Shown here in pieces: positions 1-8,332 of a stretch of DNA of 64,000 nt (position 1 is its first letter; each line of letters begins with the position of its first letter). The DNA comes from Deltaproteobacteria bacterium. Its GTDB lineage: Bacteria > Desulfobacterota > Desulfuromonadia > Desulfuromonadales > Geopsychrobacteraceae. Location of the stretch: positions 60,614-124,613 of the forward strand of contig JAJRQI010000030.1 in assembly GCA_024280335.1 (NCBI GenBank). Reading direction: 5' to 3'. The notes under the pieces are model-generated. The model was not told where the DNA came from. It ran no database searches and saw nothing but the letters and a program-made list of their open reading frames with translations. The position numbers and the translations under genes are program-made.

Positions 1-348
1 GCCATCTACCATTTCAATCAGCTCGCCCAGGAAGAGCTGGAACACGCCCGCACCTTTTACGCAGTCTACCCGGATAACGACCTGCCGGAGTTCGCTGAAC
101 TGGTGAAAAATCTGCCGAATGAGAAAGCAACCCTCAAGGTGATCGACCAGCATCTGGTCGCCCGCCTGACTGAACAGCAGGCATTGCAACTGGCAATCAA
201 ACTGGAAGCCGCTGTTGCCGACCGCTTGCAGAAGATGCTGGGGCAGATCCAGGGTCCGGCCGCCCGCGCCGCCATTGAGAAGAACATCGAATCGACGCTG
301 GGACATCAGGAACTGATCGAGCAGGATTACCGACGGCTGTTCCGCTAA
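1..348 (+). CDS. Ferritin-like/rubrerythrin-type diiron protein, C-terminal part (5' end outside window)
   Basis: The frame is open from the first base, so the gene starts upstream and only its last 115 codons are present. The visible part is all helical. It has an EELEHARTFY segment near residue 11, the E-x-x-H diiron ligand pattern of the ferritin/rubrerythrin superfamily, and a second acidic helix pair (LEAAVADRLQK, then TLGHQELIEQ) that could supply further ligands. Such proteins usually act in peroxide detoxification or iron handling in anaerobes. No rubredoxin CxxC pair is visible in this portion. It converges on the hemG-like gene with a 2-nt gap. The exact subfamily cannot be set from the C-terminus alone. 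Confidence 0.75.
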   Translation, partial: AIYHFNQLAQEELEHARTFYAVYPDNDLPEFAELVKNLPNEKATLKVIDQHLVARLTEQQALQLAIKLEAAVADRLQKMLGQIQGPAARAAIEKNIESTLGHQELIEQDYRRLFR

Positions 349-350
349 GC

Positions 351-1757
351 TTACCGCTTTTTCAGCTGTTCAATCACCTTGGCGGCAGTGAGATTAGAGG
401 CGTTGACACAGTCGTTCAGACCGACCCCGAAAAAAGCGTTGCCGGTCAGCAGCAGTCCGGGATTCGCGTCCAGCGCTGCGTCCAGCGCCAGCAACCGCGC
501 AGCATGACCACGAGTGTACTGGGGGATCGCGTGGCTATGGCGAAAAATCCGCACGAACTCAGGTTCGGCACGAATCCCCATGATCTGTCGCAGGTCGGCC
601 ATGGTTCGCGCCCTGACCTCATCTTCCGATAGATCGATCGCTGCCATATTGGTCGCGCCGCCCATCATCGAGCGCAACAAGACATGCCCTTCCGGCGCCC
701 GGTTCGGAAAAATACTTGAGTCCCACAAGGTCCCCAGAGTGTTGCGCCCTTCTGCTTTGGGGGTCAGGTAGCCGAAGCCGTTCAGGTCAAAATCGATCTG
801 TTCACGCGGGTAGCCGAAACAGACCACGTTCATGGTCGCGTAGGGGATCTGGCGCAAAATCTCCGCAGCCTTGCCATTACTCTCCTCAAGCATCCCGGCC
901 ACGGCGTAGGACGGAGCTGCGGTGACGACAATATCGGCTTCCAACTGCTCGCCGCTCTCCAGCTGCAGCAGAAAACCATCCTGCTTCTGCTCGATCTTCA
1001 GCACCGCACTGCCGGTTTTCAGCTCGCCGCACAGCGCAGCTTGCGCTCCATCGCTCAATTGCTGGATACCCTGTTTGAAGGAGGTCAGCACCCCGCCCGG
1101 GCCGGCAGCGCTGGCAACCACTTTTCCGGCCTTCTGTTCGGTGCGCTTTTTCTTCGCCAGCATGACCATCGCCTTGATCAGCCCGCCATACTCCTGCTCC
1201 AGCTGATAGATTCGCGGAAAGCAACTCTTCACGCTCATGGTTTCCGGGTCACCGGCAAAGATTCCGGAAACCATCGGTGCGATCAGCTTGTTCAGTGCTT
1301 CACTGCCCAAACGCCGCCGACCGAACTCGGCCAGCGTCTCATCGCTGGGATCGGTTCGCTTGGAAACCAGCGGTTCACAAGCCAGCCGCAATTTCCCCGG
1401 CCAGGAAATCAGTTTAGACTTCAAGAACGATGGCCCGTTTTCCGGCAGCTGGTGCAGGGTTTTCTCTGAATAGATAAACCGCTTGCGCGCGTTATCATCT
1501 GAACGCAGCAGCTGATCGCTGATCCCTAACTGCTGACAGAGGTCGAGGGTCATCGGCTTGCTGTCGAGAAATCCGTTCGGCCCCCATTCACAGAGGAATC
1601 CCTCTTCCTGAATCGACCAGATCTTCCCCCCGGTTCGCTGCTGTTTCTCAACCACCAGCGTTTCAACCTCAAGCGCTGATTCCTTGGCCAACTGCTCAAC
1701 GGCATATGCGGTTGCCAGCCCGCTGATCCCGGCACCTACAATCACCACACGGGTCAT
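351..1757 (-). CDS. hemG: HemG/HemY-type protoporphyrinogen (or coproporphyrinogen) oxidase
   Basis: This 468-aa FAD-dependent oxidase removes six electrons from protoporphyrinogen IX, or from coproporphyrinogen III in CgoX-type enzymes. A dinucleotide-binding GAGISGLATAYAV motif lies at residues 8-20, and a C-terminal FAD-closing region contains LLLTGNAFFGVGLNDC. Length fits the oxygen-dependent HemY family, often labelled hemG in this lineage. It is followed on the same strand by hemH, hemE and an AhbD-like gene across a few kb. HemY enzymes of the two heme routes cannot be told apart by eye. A strong minus-strand promoter lies at 1807-1835. Confidence 0.9.
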   Translation of the reverse strand: MTRVVIVGAGISGLATAYAVEQLAKESALEVETLVVEKQQRTGGKIWSIQEEGFLCEWGPNGFLDSKPMTLDLCQQLGISDQLLRSDDNARKRFIYSEKTLHQLPENGPSFLKSKLISWPGKLRLACEPLVSKRTDPSDETLAEFGRRRLGSEALNKLIAPMVSGIFAGDPETMSVKSCFPRIYQLEQEYGGLIKAMVMLAKKKRTEQKAGKVVASAAGPGGVLTSFKQGIQQLSDGAQAALCGELKTGSAVLKIEQKQDGFLLQLESGEQLEADIVVTAAPSYAVAGMLEESNGKAAEILRQIPYATMNVVCFGYPREQIDFDLNGFGYLTPKAEGRNTLGTLWDSSIFPNRAPEGHVLLRSMMGGATNMAAIDLSEDEVRARTMADLRQIMGIRAEPEFVRIFRHSHAIPQYTRGHAARLLALDAALDANPGLLLTGNAFFGVGLNDCVNASNLTAAKVIEQLKKR

Positions 1758-1806
1758 AGCTACTCCTGCTCCTCCAGATGTGTGAACTATTGCTAATCAA
1801 GGCGAA

Positions 1807-1835
1807 ATAGTAGCCTGTAACAGTTGGCAGGTCAA
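1807..1835 (-). promoter_or_regulatory. Sigma70-type promoter for hemG
   Basis: Read on the minus strand: TTGACC at 1830-1835, a 17-nt spacer, then TACTAT at 1807-1812. It sits about 50 bases upstream of the hemG start. Confidence 0.6.
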
Positions 1836-1875
1836 GCCTGTGATCCAGTAAAAACCGCTTCGAGTCAGCTTCCTC

Positions 1876-1904
1876 TTGACGCTTGCTTAGTCGGTTCTTA
1901 TAGT
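1876..1904 (+). promoter_or_regulatory. Sigma70-type promoter for the DnaJ-class gene
   Basis: TTGACG at 1876-1881, a 17-nt spacer, TATAGT at 1899-1904. The start codon follows at 1940. It lies back to back with the hemG promoter. Confidence 0.6.
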
Positions 1905-1939
1905 GAGGCCTCGAATCAGATCCAACAGGAGTGACTTTC

Positions 1940-2809
1940 ATGGCTGACGATTATTATTCGACCCTCGGCGTCGAACGCAACGCCGATGCAGCAACGATAA
2001 AAAAAGCGTACCGGAAACTGGCCCAGAAATACCATCCGGATAAAAACCCGGACGACAAACCGGCCGAGGAGCGTTTCAAGCAGATCACCGAAGCCTACGC
2101 GGTGTTGTCCGACCCTAACAAACGCAAGCAGTACGATCAGTTCGGCGACAGCGGTTTTCACCAACGTTTCAGTCAGGAAGATATCTTCCGCAATATGGAT
2201 TTCGGTGATATTTTCGGCAACAGCGGCGGTGAAGATCTGTTCAGCCAACTGTTCGGCGGCGGTCGGCGGGGCACAGCGCGCCGACCGAGCAAAGGACAGG
2301 ACTATTCAATGAATATCAGTATCCCCTTCCGCCTTGCGGTACAGGGAGGGGAACGGCGCATCGATTATCGCAGCGACAGTCGGGCCGAACAGATCAAGGT
2401 CAGAATCCCGGCCGGCATCGAGCCCGGTGCCAAACTGCGCGTCACGGGTAAGGGTGGCCCCAGTCCTGCCGGCGGCCCGCCCGGTGATCTCTTTCTACAG
2501 ATCGAGATTGAGCCTGATCCGCTCTTCAGCCGCGATGGCAACGATCTGCTGGTTCAGGTAACGGTTCCCTTCAGCGGAATCTGCCTCGGCACCTCAGTGG
2601 ACGTTCCGACCCTCGACAGTTCGAAACGGATTAAAATTCCAGCAGGCCTGCAACCGGGACAAAAAATCCGCTTACGGGGATTTGGCGTAGCGGCTTCCGG
2701 CAGAAAACCAGCCGGCGATCTGTATGCGGTTATCGAAGTGACCGTTCCCAAGGTCCTGAGCGAAGAGCAGAAAGAGAAAATCGAGCAGCTCTCTGCCGTC
2801 GGCCTTTAG
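1940..2809 (+). CDS. DnaJ-class co-chaperone, CbpA-like (type II J protein)
   Basis: A 289-aa Hsp40 that would stimulate DnaK ATPase and deliver clients. The J domain occupies about residues 3-68 with the invariant HPD in KYHPDKN. A glycine-rich G/F stretch follows (about residues 85-110), then the two beta-barrel substrate-binding domains. The CxxCxGxG zinc repeats of DnaJ itself are absent, so this is CbpA/type II rather than DnaJ. The start is the ATG at 1940, nine codon-phase bases after an in-frame GTG, because an AGGAG ribosome site sits just upstream. It is transcribed divergently from hemG. Confidence 0.9.
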   Translation: MADDYYSTLGVERNADAATIKKAYRKLAQKYHPDKNPDDKPAEERFKQITEAYAVLSDPNKRKQYDQFGDSGFHQRFSQEDIFRNMDFGDIFGNSGGEDLFSQLFGGGRRGTARRPSKGQDYSMNISIPFRLAVQGGERRIDYRSDSRAEQIKVRIPAGIEPGAKLRVTGKGGPSPAGGPPGDLFLQIEIEPDPLFSRDGNDLLVQVTVPFSGICLGTSVDVPTLDSSKRIKIPAGLQPGQKIRLRGFGVAASGRKPAGDLYAVIEVTVPKVLSEEQKEKIEQLSAVGL

Positions 2810-2974
2810 TCAAGTTCTTTTAATGATGCTGGTTAGTTTCCGGCCTTACCAAGGGAGAAATCAGCACCGCCCCCTCCCCCGCAGGCAAACAAAAAGCGGA
2901 CAACGGGCATTTCACTTGCATGGACATTGTTCCGCACGTTATATTGCAATGCTTATTTCAGCCCGGAGCCGAAG

Positions 2975-3409
2975 GTGACCGAACGTTTACCCATCACAAA
3001 TCTGCTGTTATTATTGATGTTGACAGGCTTTCTACTGGTCACCGGCAGCCTGCAATGCGCTTTTGATTGCCTGACCCGGGTAGATCATTATCACAGTGTC
3101 GCGGAACGGGTCGCCGATTGCCACGTCGCCTCACGTCAAGCAGCTCCGGTTTCCACCTGCGCGAACAAAGCCTGCCACCAGGGAAGTCCACAACGTCAGG
3201 ATCTTGTCACCCCGCAGCTATTCAGTCTGAATAACTTGACTCTCCCCCTGTCAAGTCCAGCGCGACAGCAGCTGCCATTGCTCCGTAGCGGGCAGCCCTT
3301 ACCGCTTGCGCCTGTACAACAATTACTCCTGCTGGCAGATAACAGCGCGGACTTCACCGGCCCATCCCAACGACTCCGCAGTATCCGTACCACGGTCTTG
3401 CTGAATTGA
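2975..3409 (+). CDS. Small exported or membrane-anchored Cys-containing protein, function unknown
   Basis: I do not recognise this family. From the GTG at 2975 it is 144 aa: a short basic start, one hydrophobic segment (about residues 9-25), then a polar, proline- and leucine-rich tail. Five cysteines lie at about 28, 32, 49, 62 and 67. The last two form CANKACH, which resembles the uncommon CX4CH heme-attachment motif, but one match in an unknown protein is weak evidence. The frame is open further up to a TTG at 2927; the start is uncertain. It lies just upstream of resB-ccsA on the same strand, so a link to cytochrome c assembly is possible but unproven. Confidence 0.5.
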   Translation: MTERLPITNLLLLLMLTGFLLVTGSLQCAFDCLTRVDHYHSVAERVADCHVASRQAAPVSTCANKACHQGSPQRQDLVTPQLFSLNNLTLPLSSPARQQLPLLRSGQPLPLAPVQQLLLLADNSADFTGPSQRLRSIRTTVLLN

Positions 3410-3428
3410 AATTCTCCTGAACTCTTGG

Positions 3429-3457
3429 TTGACCCAGCCGAACCCTCTGGCTATAGT
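3429..3457 (+). promoter_or_regulatory. Sigma70-type promoter for resB-ccsA
   Basis: TTGACC at 3429-3434, a 17-nt spacer, TATAGT at 3452-3457. Transcription would begin near 3464, which rules out an in-frame start at 3425 for resB. Confidence 0.65.
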
Positions 3458-3508
3458 TACCAAATCTGTCATATTTACCCTGACAGATACGCACAGGAGA
3501 ATTCTGCC

Positions 3509-4906
3509 TTGACAGAGACAAATACAAAACCAGAAACAACCGAAAACCACGCCGATAAAATCTGGGAGTTTTTCTGCTCCCTGAAATTGACCGTCATCAT
3601 CCTGCTACTGCTGTCGGTACTTTCGATTATCGGCACCGTACTCCAGCAAAATGCCCCGGCTGCCGAGTATATCAAAGAGTACGGCCAGGCGAACTATGAG
3701 CTGTTCGTCAATCTGCAGTTCATCGATATGTACCACTCCTGGTGGTTTATCGGCCTGCTCGGGCTGTTCAGCGTCAACCTGATCTGCTGCTCGATCAAAA
3801 ACTTTCCGCGGGTTTGGAAGTTCGTCAGGGAACCGGTCCTGATTGCCAGCCCCGGGGTCTTGAAGAACTCGGCAAACCGGCTGGAAGCAACCAGCAAAGA
3901 AGACAAACAGCAGCTGGCCGACCGGCTGGCCGTGCTGCTGAAGAAAGAGTTCGGTACGCCGCAGCGGAGCGAAAAGGACGGCAAACTGTACCTGTTTGCG
4001 CAAAAAGGGATCTACTCCCGCTTCGGCGCTTACGCCACCCACCTGTCGATTCTGATCATCATGGCGGGTGCTATTATCGGTAACATCTGGGGCTACAAGG
4101 CCTATGTCAATATCGTTGAAGGGACCTCCACCAGTCAGGTCTGGTCGCGTGGCGGTCAGGTACCGATCGACCTCGGCTTCACCGTCCGCTGTGATGATTT
4201 TGATGTCAGTTACTACCCGAACTCCCGTCGCCCCAAAGACTACAACAGCGACCTGGTGGTGCTGGAAAACGGTCAGGAGATCCTGCGTAAGCGGATCGAA
4301 GTGAACGACCCGCTGACCTACAAGGGGATTACCTTCTACCAGTCGAGCTACGGCTCAGCTGGCAACGCCTTCTTCCAGATCAAGATCACGGAAAACGCCA
4401 CCGGAAAAGTCATGAACATAAAAGCAGGTCAGGGGCAGCACATCAAACTGCCTGGCGGCTATGCCTTCTCCGTCTCTGACTTCACCGCAACCGGACGCTT
4501 CGGGCCGGCAGCGCGCATCCATGTCAACACTCCCGACGGGAGACATGGCACGCCCTTTATGGTGCTGAAGAACTTCCCCGACTTTGACGTCAAACGCGGC
4601 GGTAAATTCAGCTTCAGCCTGATCGACTACAATGAACCACAGTTTACCGGCCTGCAGGTCGCCAAAGATCCGGGCGTCGAAATCGTCTGGGTCGGCTGCT
4701 TGCTGATGATCTTCGGCTCACTGACCGCCTTCTTCTTCTCTCACCGGCGGATCTGGGTCTGTCTGGAAGATGCCGGCGGCAAAACCAAGATCCAGGTTGC
4801 GGCCAATGCACACCGGAATCAACCTGGTTTTTCACTGACATTTGATGACCTGAAGCTTAAACTTGAAGCGACAATTGAAAATAAATCCTCTAAGAAGGAG
4901 GGATAA
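3509..4906 (+). CDS. resB: Cytochrome c biogenesis protein ResB/Ccs1 (System II)
   Basis: A 465-aa membrane protein that pairs with CcsA to carry heme across the membrane and attach it to apocytochromes c. Four membrane segments are visible: LTVIILLLLSVLSIIGTVL and WWFIGLLGLFSVNLI near the start, LSILIIMAGAIIGNIWG in the middle, and VGCLLMIFGSLTAFFF near the end. A large outside domain lies between the third and fourth, the ResB layout. I chose the TTG at 3509: an AGGAGA site lies nine bases upstream and the promoter at 3429-3457 precedes it. ccsA follows after 3 nt. Confidence 0.9.
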   Translation: MTETNTKPETTENHADKIWEFFCSLKLTVIILLLLSVLSIIGTVLQQNAPAAEYIKEYGQANYELFVNLQFIDMYHSWWFIGLLGLFSVNLICCSIKNFPRVWKFVREPVLIASPGVLKNSANRLEATSKEDKQQLADRLAVLLKKEFGTPQRSEKDGKLYLFAQKGIYSRFGAYATHLSILIIMAGAIIGNIWGYKAYVNIVEGTSTSQVWSRGGQVPIDLGFTVRCDDFDVSYYPNSRRPKDYNSDLVVLENGQEILRKRIEVNDPLTYKGITFYQSSYGSAGNAFFQIKITENATGKVMNIKAGQGQHIKLPGGYAFSVSDFTATGRFGPAARIHVNTPDGRHGTPFMVLKNFPDFDVKRGGKFSFSLIDYNEPQFTGLQVAKDPGVEIVWVGCLLMIFGSLTAFFFSHRRIWVCLEDAGGKTKIQVAANAHRNQPGFSLTFDDLKLKLEATIENKSSKKEG

Positions 4907-4909
4907 ACA

Positions 4910-5770
4910 ATGGACAGCGGAACACTTTTCAACGTCACGACTATCGCTTATTTTGCGGCGATGGTTCTGTTTTTTGCGTATATTGCTTCCAAGAGCAATA
5001 CCGTAGCTTTTGTTGCCACCCTGACCGCTTTTGTCGGCTTCCTTATCAATACCGCAGCCCTGGGGATGCGCTGGTACGAGTCCTACCAGATCCTCGGCCA
5101 GGATGGCCGCGCACCGCTGACCAATCTGTATGAATCGGTGGTCTTTTTTGCCTGGACCATCGTTTTGATTTACCTGCTGATCGATCTGAAATACAAGCAG
5201 CGTGCGGTCGGCGCCTTCGTCATGCCGTTTGCCCTGTTCAGTATGCTGGGGGCCCAGATGTGGCTCAATGCAGGAATTGATCCGCTGGTACCGGCCCTGC
5301 AGAGCAACTGGCTGACCTATCACGTCATCACCTGCTTCCTTGGCTATGCGGCCTTCGCGGTTGCCTGTGGCGTTTCGATCATGTACCTGCTCAAAATCGG
5401 CAAAGAGGAAAAGTATCAAGGGGATGAGCCGATGGCCGGCATCCTGGGACTCTTCCCCTCCTGCCGAGTTCTGGACGATATGAACTACCGGGCGATCATG
5501 ATCGGCTTCCCGCTGCTGACCTTGGGAATCGTCACCGGTGCTGCCTGGGCGAACTACGCCTGGGGAACCTACTGGAGCTGGGACCCGAAGGAGACCTGGA
5601 GCCTGATCGTCTGGTTTCTCTATGCCGCCTTCATTCACGCCCGCTTCACCCGTGGCTGGGCTGGCAGGCGGACCGCCTGGCTGTCGATCTTCGGCTTTGC
5701 GGCGACGATTTTCTGCTATATGGGAGTCAACCTGGTGCTTTCCGGGCTGCATTCCTACGGCGGGGGCTGA
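4910..5770 (+). CDS. ccsA: Cytochrome c biogenesis protein CcsA/CcsB (heme handling, System II)
   Basis: A 286-aa polytopic protein with about eight membrane helices. It carries the tryptophan-rich heme-binding signature WGTYWSWDPKETW near residues 221-233. Conserved-type histidines occur in LTYHVITC, FIHARFTRGW and the terminal LHSYGGG. With ResB it forms the System II cytochrome c synthase. An AAGGAGGG ribosome site overlaps the end of resB, indicating a two-gene transcript. The operon ends at the hairpin at 5794-5827. Confidence 0.93.
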   Translation: MDSGTLFNVTTIAYFAAMVLFFAYIASKSNTVAFVATLTAFVGFLINTAALGMRWYESYQILGQDGRAPLTNLYESVVFFAWTIVLIYLLIDLKYKQRAVGAFVMPFALFSMLGAQMWLNAGIDPLVPALQSNWLTYHVITCFLGYAAFAVACGVSIMYLLKIGKEEKYQGDEPMAGILGLFPSCRVLDDMNYRAIMIGFPLLTLGIVTGAAWANYAWGTYWSWDPKETWSLIVWFLYAAFIHARFTRGWAGRRTAWLSIFGFAATIFCYMGVNLVLSGLHSYGGG

Positions 5771-5793
5771 GCCGAGGAATAACAGCTGAAAGT

Positions 5794-5827
5794 AAAAAGG
5801 GCGATCCAGATGGATCGCCCTTTTTTT
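5794..5827. terminator. Bidirectional rho-independent terminator
   Basis: An A-run, a 9-bp stem (GGGCGATCC / GGATCGCCC) with a 4-nt loop, then a T-run. It separates ccsA (+) from the 60-aa gene (-). Confidence 0.85.
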
Positions 5828-5883
5828 GTCAAATTGTAACAGTTCAGCACACCCGGTTTGGTGGCGCATCTAAACGAGCCAGA

Positions 5884-6066
5884 TCAATCGAAACAATCGC
5901 TACGGTACATCATCGCCAACCGCCCGCGACTGGCCAGGCAATCGGGACAAAGCTTCCCGGCATCGCCATAATCCTCTTCAGCCAACAACTGTCCGGCAAG
6001 CTGTGCCGGATCGGTCAACGGCTGCCGGGGGTCGAACGCTTTCCGGCACATCAGGCACTCTTTCAT
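5884..6066 (-). CDS. 60-aa putative zinc-binding protein coupled to hemH
   Basis: A very small protein with CLMC at residues 4-7 and CPDC at 40-43, a likely Cys4 metal site, separated by an acidic, proline-containing linker. A fifth cysteine lies near the C-terminus. Its ATG overlaps the hemH stop as ATGA, so translation is probably coupled to ferrochelatase. An AAGGAA sequence lies 12 nt upstream. I do not recognise a named family; a role in metal or redox sensing linked to heme synthesis is only a guess from position. Confidence 0.6.
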   Translation of the reverse strand: MKECLMCRKAFDPRQPLTDPAQLAGQLLAEEDYGDAGKLCPDCLASRGRLAMMYRSDCFD

Positions 6067-7034
6067 CGGCCGCTTTTTTCCTTGACCAGTGCCGCCATCC
6101 CGTCGAGAAAATCACCACGGTCGTTCAACGAAGGAGCGCGGTGAAAATGGGCAAAGCCGCAATCCGCCGCCAGGTTGCGGTACTGGACATCGATCTCTTC
6201 CAGGGTTTCAATATGGTCGGAGACAAAGGAGATCGGTACCAGCAGCAACGATTTATGCCCCGCGTCAGCCAACTGCCGGATCATCTCCTCGGTGCCCGGC
6301 TCCATCCACTGCACCGGGCCGCTGCGACTTTGCCAGGCAATCGTCCAGTCGTAATCACCAACCCGGCGCATCACCTCGTTTGCGGTCACTTCAACATGCT
6401 GCCGGTAGGGATCACCGCGATCGATGAACTTTTGCGGCAAAGCATGGGCGGAGAAAAGGATCTGTACCTTATCACGCAGCAGCTCGTGAAAACTCCCCAG
6501 CCCTTCCCTGATCCGGTTGGCCAGGGCGTCTAGATAGCCGGGCCAAGCGTACCAGTTTTCGATCAGTTGGTAGGTAAGGACTGGATGAACCTTTGCCGCA
6601 GCACGTTTGAAGTCATTGACACTGCTGCCGGTGGTTGCACCGGTGTAGTGCGGGTACATGGAAAGAACCACGGCCCGCTCGATCCCCGCCGACTTGATTT
6701 CAGCCAGCACAGCTTCAGCCCGCGGCTGCCAATAGCGCATCAGCACAAACGGCCTGACGTCCTCTCCCAAGCGTTCGGCAATGCCGCTCGCCTGTTTCTG
6801 CGTCCATTCCAGCAGCGGCGATTTGCCGCCGATAAGCCGGTAGTTCTCCACCACCTTCTTGGCACGAAAATGCGAGAGCATCCGGGCAAACGGCTTCTGC
6901 AGCAGCGCCCCGGCGGGCAACTGGATCAGTTCCCGATCGGAGAAGAGGTTATAGAGAAACGGCTTGACCGCTTCAAGAGAATCGGGGCCGCCCATGTTGA
7001 GCAGGATCAGCGCGGTCGGTTTGGCTGCGGACAT
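6063..7034 (-). CDS. hemH: Ferrochelatase (protoporphyrin or coproporphyrin type)
   Basis: A 323-aa enzyme inserting Fe2+ into a porphyrin. The N-terminus has LLNMGGPDSLEAVKPFLYN and the 'LFSDREL' stretch typical of the family. The catalytic histidine lies in LFSAHALPQKFIDRGDPY, and the conserved acidic partner in FVSDHIETLEEID. I chose the ATG at 7034, eight bases after AAAGGA, over the upstream TTG at 7052. The family covers both PpfC and CpfC enzymes. A cysteine at the extreme C-terminus that could ligate a 2Fe-2S cluster is not evident. Three hairpins separate it from hemE. Confidence 0.93.
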   Translation of the reverse strand: MSAAKPTALILLNMGGPDSLEAVKPFLYNLFSDRELIQLPAGALLQKPFARMLSHFRAKKVVENYRLIGGKSPLLEWTQKQASGIAERLGEDVRPFVLMRYWQPRAEAVLAEIKSAGIERAVVLSMYPHYTGATTGSSVNDFKRAAAKVHPVLTYQLIENWYAWPGYLDALANRIREGLGSFHELLRDKVQILFSAHALPQKFIDRGDPYRQHVEVTANEVMRRVGDYDWTIAWQSRSGPVQWMEPGTEEMIRQLADAGHKSLLLVPISFVSDHIETLEEIDVQYRNLAADCGFAHFHRAPSLNDRGDFLDGMAALVKEKSGR

Positions 7035-7059
7035 GGGGGTGATCCTTTTCAATGGAAAC

Positions 7060-7085
7060 GGGGACAGAAATCAAATTCTGTCCCC
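7060..7085. repeat. REP-like palindrome
   Basis: Perfect 10-bp arms GGGGACAGAA / TTCTGTCCCC around a 6-nt centre, directly upstream of hemH. Sequences of this type are often mobilised by REP-associated tyrosine transposases; none is present here. Confidence 0.65.
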
Positions 7086-7098
7086 ATCAGGTATCACG

Positions 7099-7123
7099 TA
7101 GGGGCGAATCTTGTATTCGCCCT
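7099..7123. repeat. Intergenic palindrome, copy 1 (GGGCGAAT / ATTCGCCC)
   Basis: Arms of 8 bp around CTTG(T). The identical core recurs at 8251-8276 on the other side of hemE. Confidence 0.7.
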
Positions 7124-7141
7124 TACTGGGTCGTTACCTAC

Positions 7142-7166
7142 AGGGGCGACCCAACGGGTCGCCCCT
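7142..7166. repeat. Intergenic palindrome AGGGGCGACCC / GGGTCGCCCCT
   Basis: Perfect 11-bp arms with a 3-nt loop, ten bases beyond the hemE stop codon. It could act as a transcript-stabilising or attenuating hairpin between hemE and hemH. Confidence 0.7.
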
Positions 7167-7175
7167 ACAGCAATT

Positions 7176-8213
7176 TTATTTCTGGCTTAAACGGTGTACG
7201 CACTCCACCATATGAATCGCGTTCTCCGGCGGCACCGTCGGCAGGATGCCGTGGCCGAGGTTGAAAATAAAACCGGGGCGGTCGTCGTTCTCGTTGAGAA
7301 TCCGCTGCACTTCTCTCTCGATGTAATCCTTCGGTGCATAGAGCACGGTTGGATCAAGATTGCCCTGCACCGCAATATCCGGCCCGAGTATATCACGTGC
7401 TTTACCGAGGTTGACATGCCAGTCGAGACCGAGCACATCGGCGCCCGCTTCCTTGACCAGCTCCAGCATGGTACCGCCGTTCTTGACGAAGTAGATCACC
7501 GGGATCCCGTCACGCTTCAGGCCGTCGATCAACTGTTTAACGTAGGGTAGGATGTAGCGTTCGAAATCATGCGGAGCCAGCAAACCGCCCCAGGTATCGA
7601 AGATCTGGATGCACTGCGCACCGGCTTCGATCTGCATATTCAGATAACGCCGGTCCATCTCGGTGACCTTCTGCATCAGCGCATCGTAGAGCGGAAAGTC
7701 GGAGTACATCATCTGCTTGAGGCTGGCAAAGTCCTTGGAGCCCTTCCCTTCAACCATGTAGCAGGCCAGCGTGAATGGTGCACCGCCGAATCCGATCAGC
7801 GGTACGCGACCTTCGAAGGCGGTCCGCAGTCGCTTGATGATCGCCGGAACGTAAGAGACCGCTTCTGCCATATCTTCGGGAACCACCAGTGCATCGACAT
7901 CGGCGGCGGTGCGGATCGGCTTGGCGAACACCGGCCCCGGCACGAAATCAAGCTCCATCCCCATCGGTTCGATCGGCGTGAGGATGTCGGAAAAAAGGAT
8001 CGCCGCGTCGGCATCGAGGATGTCGATCGGCTGGATGGTCACCTCGGCAGCCCGGGCCGGATCTTTACACAGATCGAGAAAGGTGCCGCCGCCTTTGGCG
8101 CGAACATCCTTGTAACACTGCAGGTAGCGCCCGGCCTGGCGCATCAGCCAGACGGGAACACGATCGACGGGCTGGCACCAGCATGCTTTCAAAAAGTTGT
8201 ATTCGGTGGACAT
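7176..8213 (-). CDS. hemE: Uroporphyrinogen decarboxylase
   Basis: A 345-aa cytosolic enzyme that converts uroporphyrinogen III to coproporphyrinogen III by four decarboxylations. Both family signatures are present: PVWLMRQAGRYLQCY near residue 20 and GFGGAPFTLACYMVEG near residue 140. Length is normal. An AGGAG site lies nine bases before the ATG. The gene is flanked on both sides by related palindromic repeats (7060-7166 and 8251-8324). It lies between the AhbD-like gene upstream and hemH downstream on the same strand. Confidence 0.97.
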   Translation of the reverse strand: MSTEYNFLKACWCQPVDRVPVWLMRQAGRYLQCYKDVRAKGGGTFLDLCKDPARAAEVTIQPIDILDADAAILFSDILTPIEPMGMELDFVPGPVFAKPIRTAADVDALVVPEDMAEAVSYVPAIIKRLRTAFEGRVPLIGFGGAPFTLACYMVEGKGSKDFASLKQMMYSDFPLYDALMQKVTEMDRRYLNMQIEAGAQCIQIFDTWGGLLAPHDFERYILPYVKQLIDGLKRDGIPVIYFVKNGGTMLELVKEAGADVLGLDWHVNLGKARDILGPDIAVQGNLDPTVLYAPKDYIEREVQRILNENDDRPGFIFNLGHGILPTVPPENAIHMVECVHRLSQK

Positions 8214-8250
8214 GGTAAGTTTTCTCCTGTTTGAATATAGAATATATATG

Positions 8251-8276
8251 TAGGGGCGAATCTTGTATTCGCCCTT
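8251..8276. repeat. Intergenic palindrome, copy 2 (GGGCGAAT / ATTCGCCC)
   Basis: Same core as 7099-7123 in the same orientation, in the leader region between the AhbD-like gene and hemE. Confidence 0.7.
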
Positions 8277-8300
8277 GATTATTGACGATACAAAGCAACA

Positions 8301-8324
8301 AGGGCGATCACGAGGATCGCCCCT
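8301..8324. repeat. Intergenic palindrome GGGCGATC / GATCGCCC
   Basis: Arms of 8 bp with a 5-nt loop just past the AhbD-like stop codon. It resembles the other GGGCG palindromes around hemE. Confidence 0.6.
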
Positions 8325-8332
8325 GCAATCAG

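Noticed and set aside
3425..3508. Longer N-terminus for ResB
   Set aside because: The promoter at 3429-3457 lies inside it, and a good ribosome site precedes the TTG at 3509.
4832..5869. 345-codon open frame antisense to ccsA
   Set aside because: ccsA is supported by the WxWDPKETW motif; the antisense product has no domain and crosses the terminator at 5794-5827.
7060..8324. Palindromes around hemE as a CRISPR array
   Set aside because: The units differ in sequence, are not evenly spaced and are interrupted by a gene; no spacers or cas genes are present.
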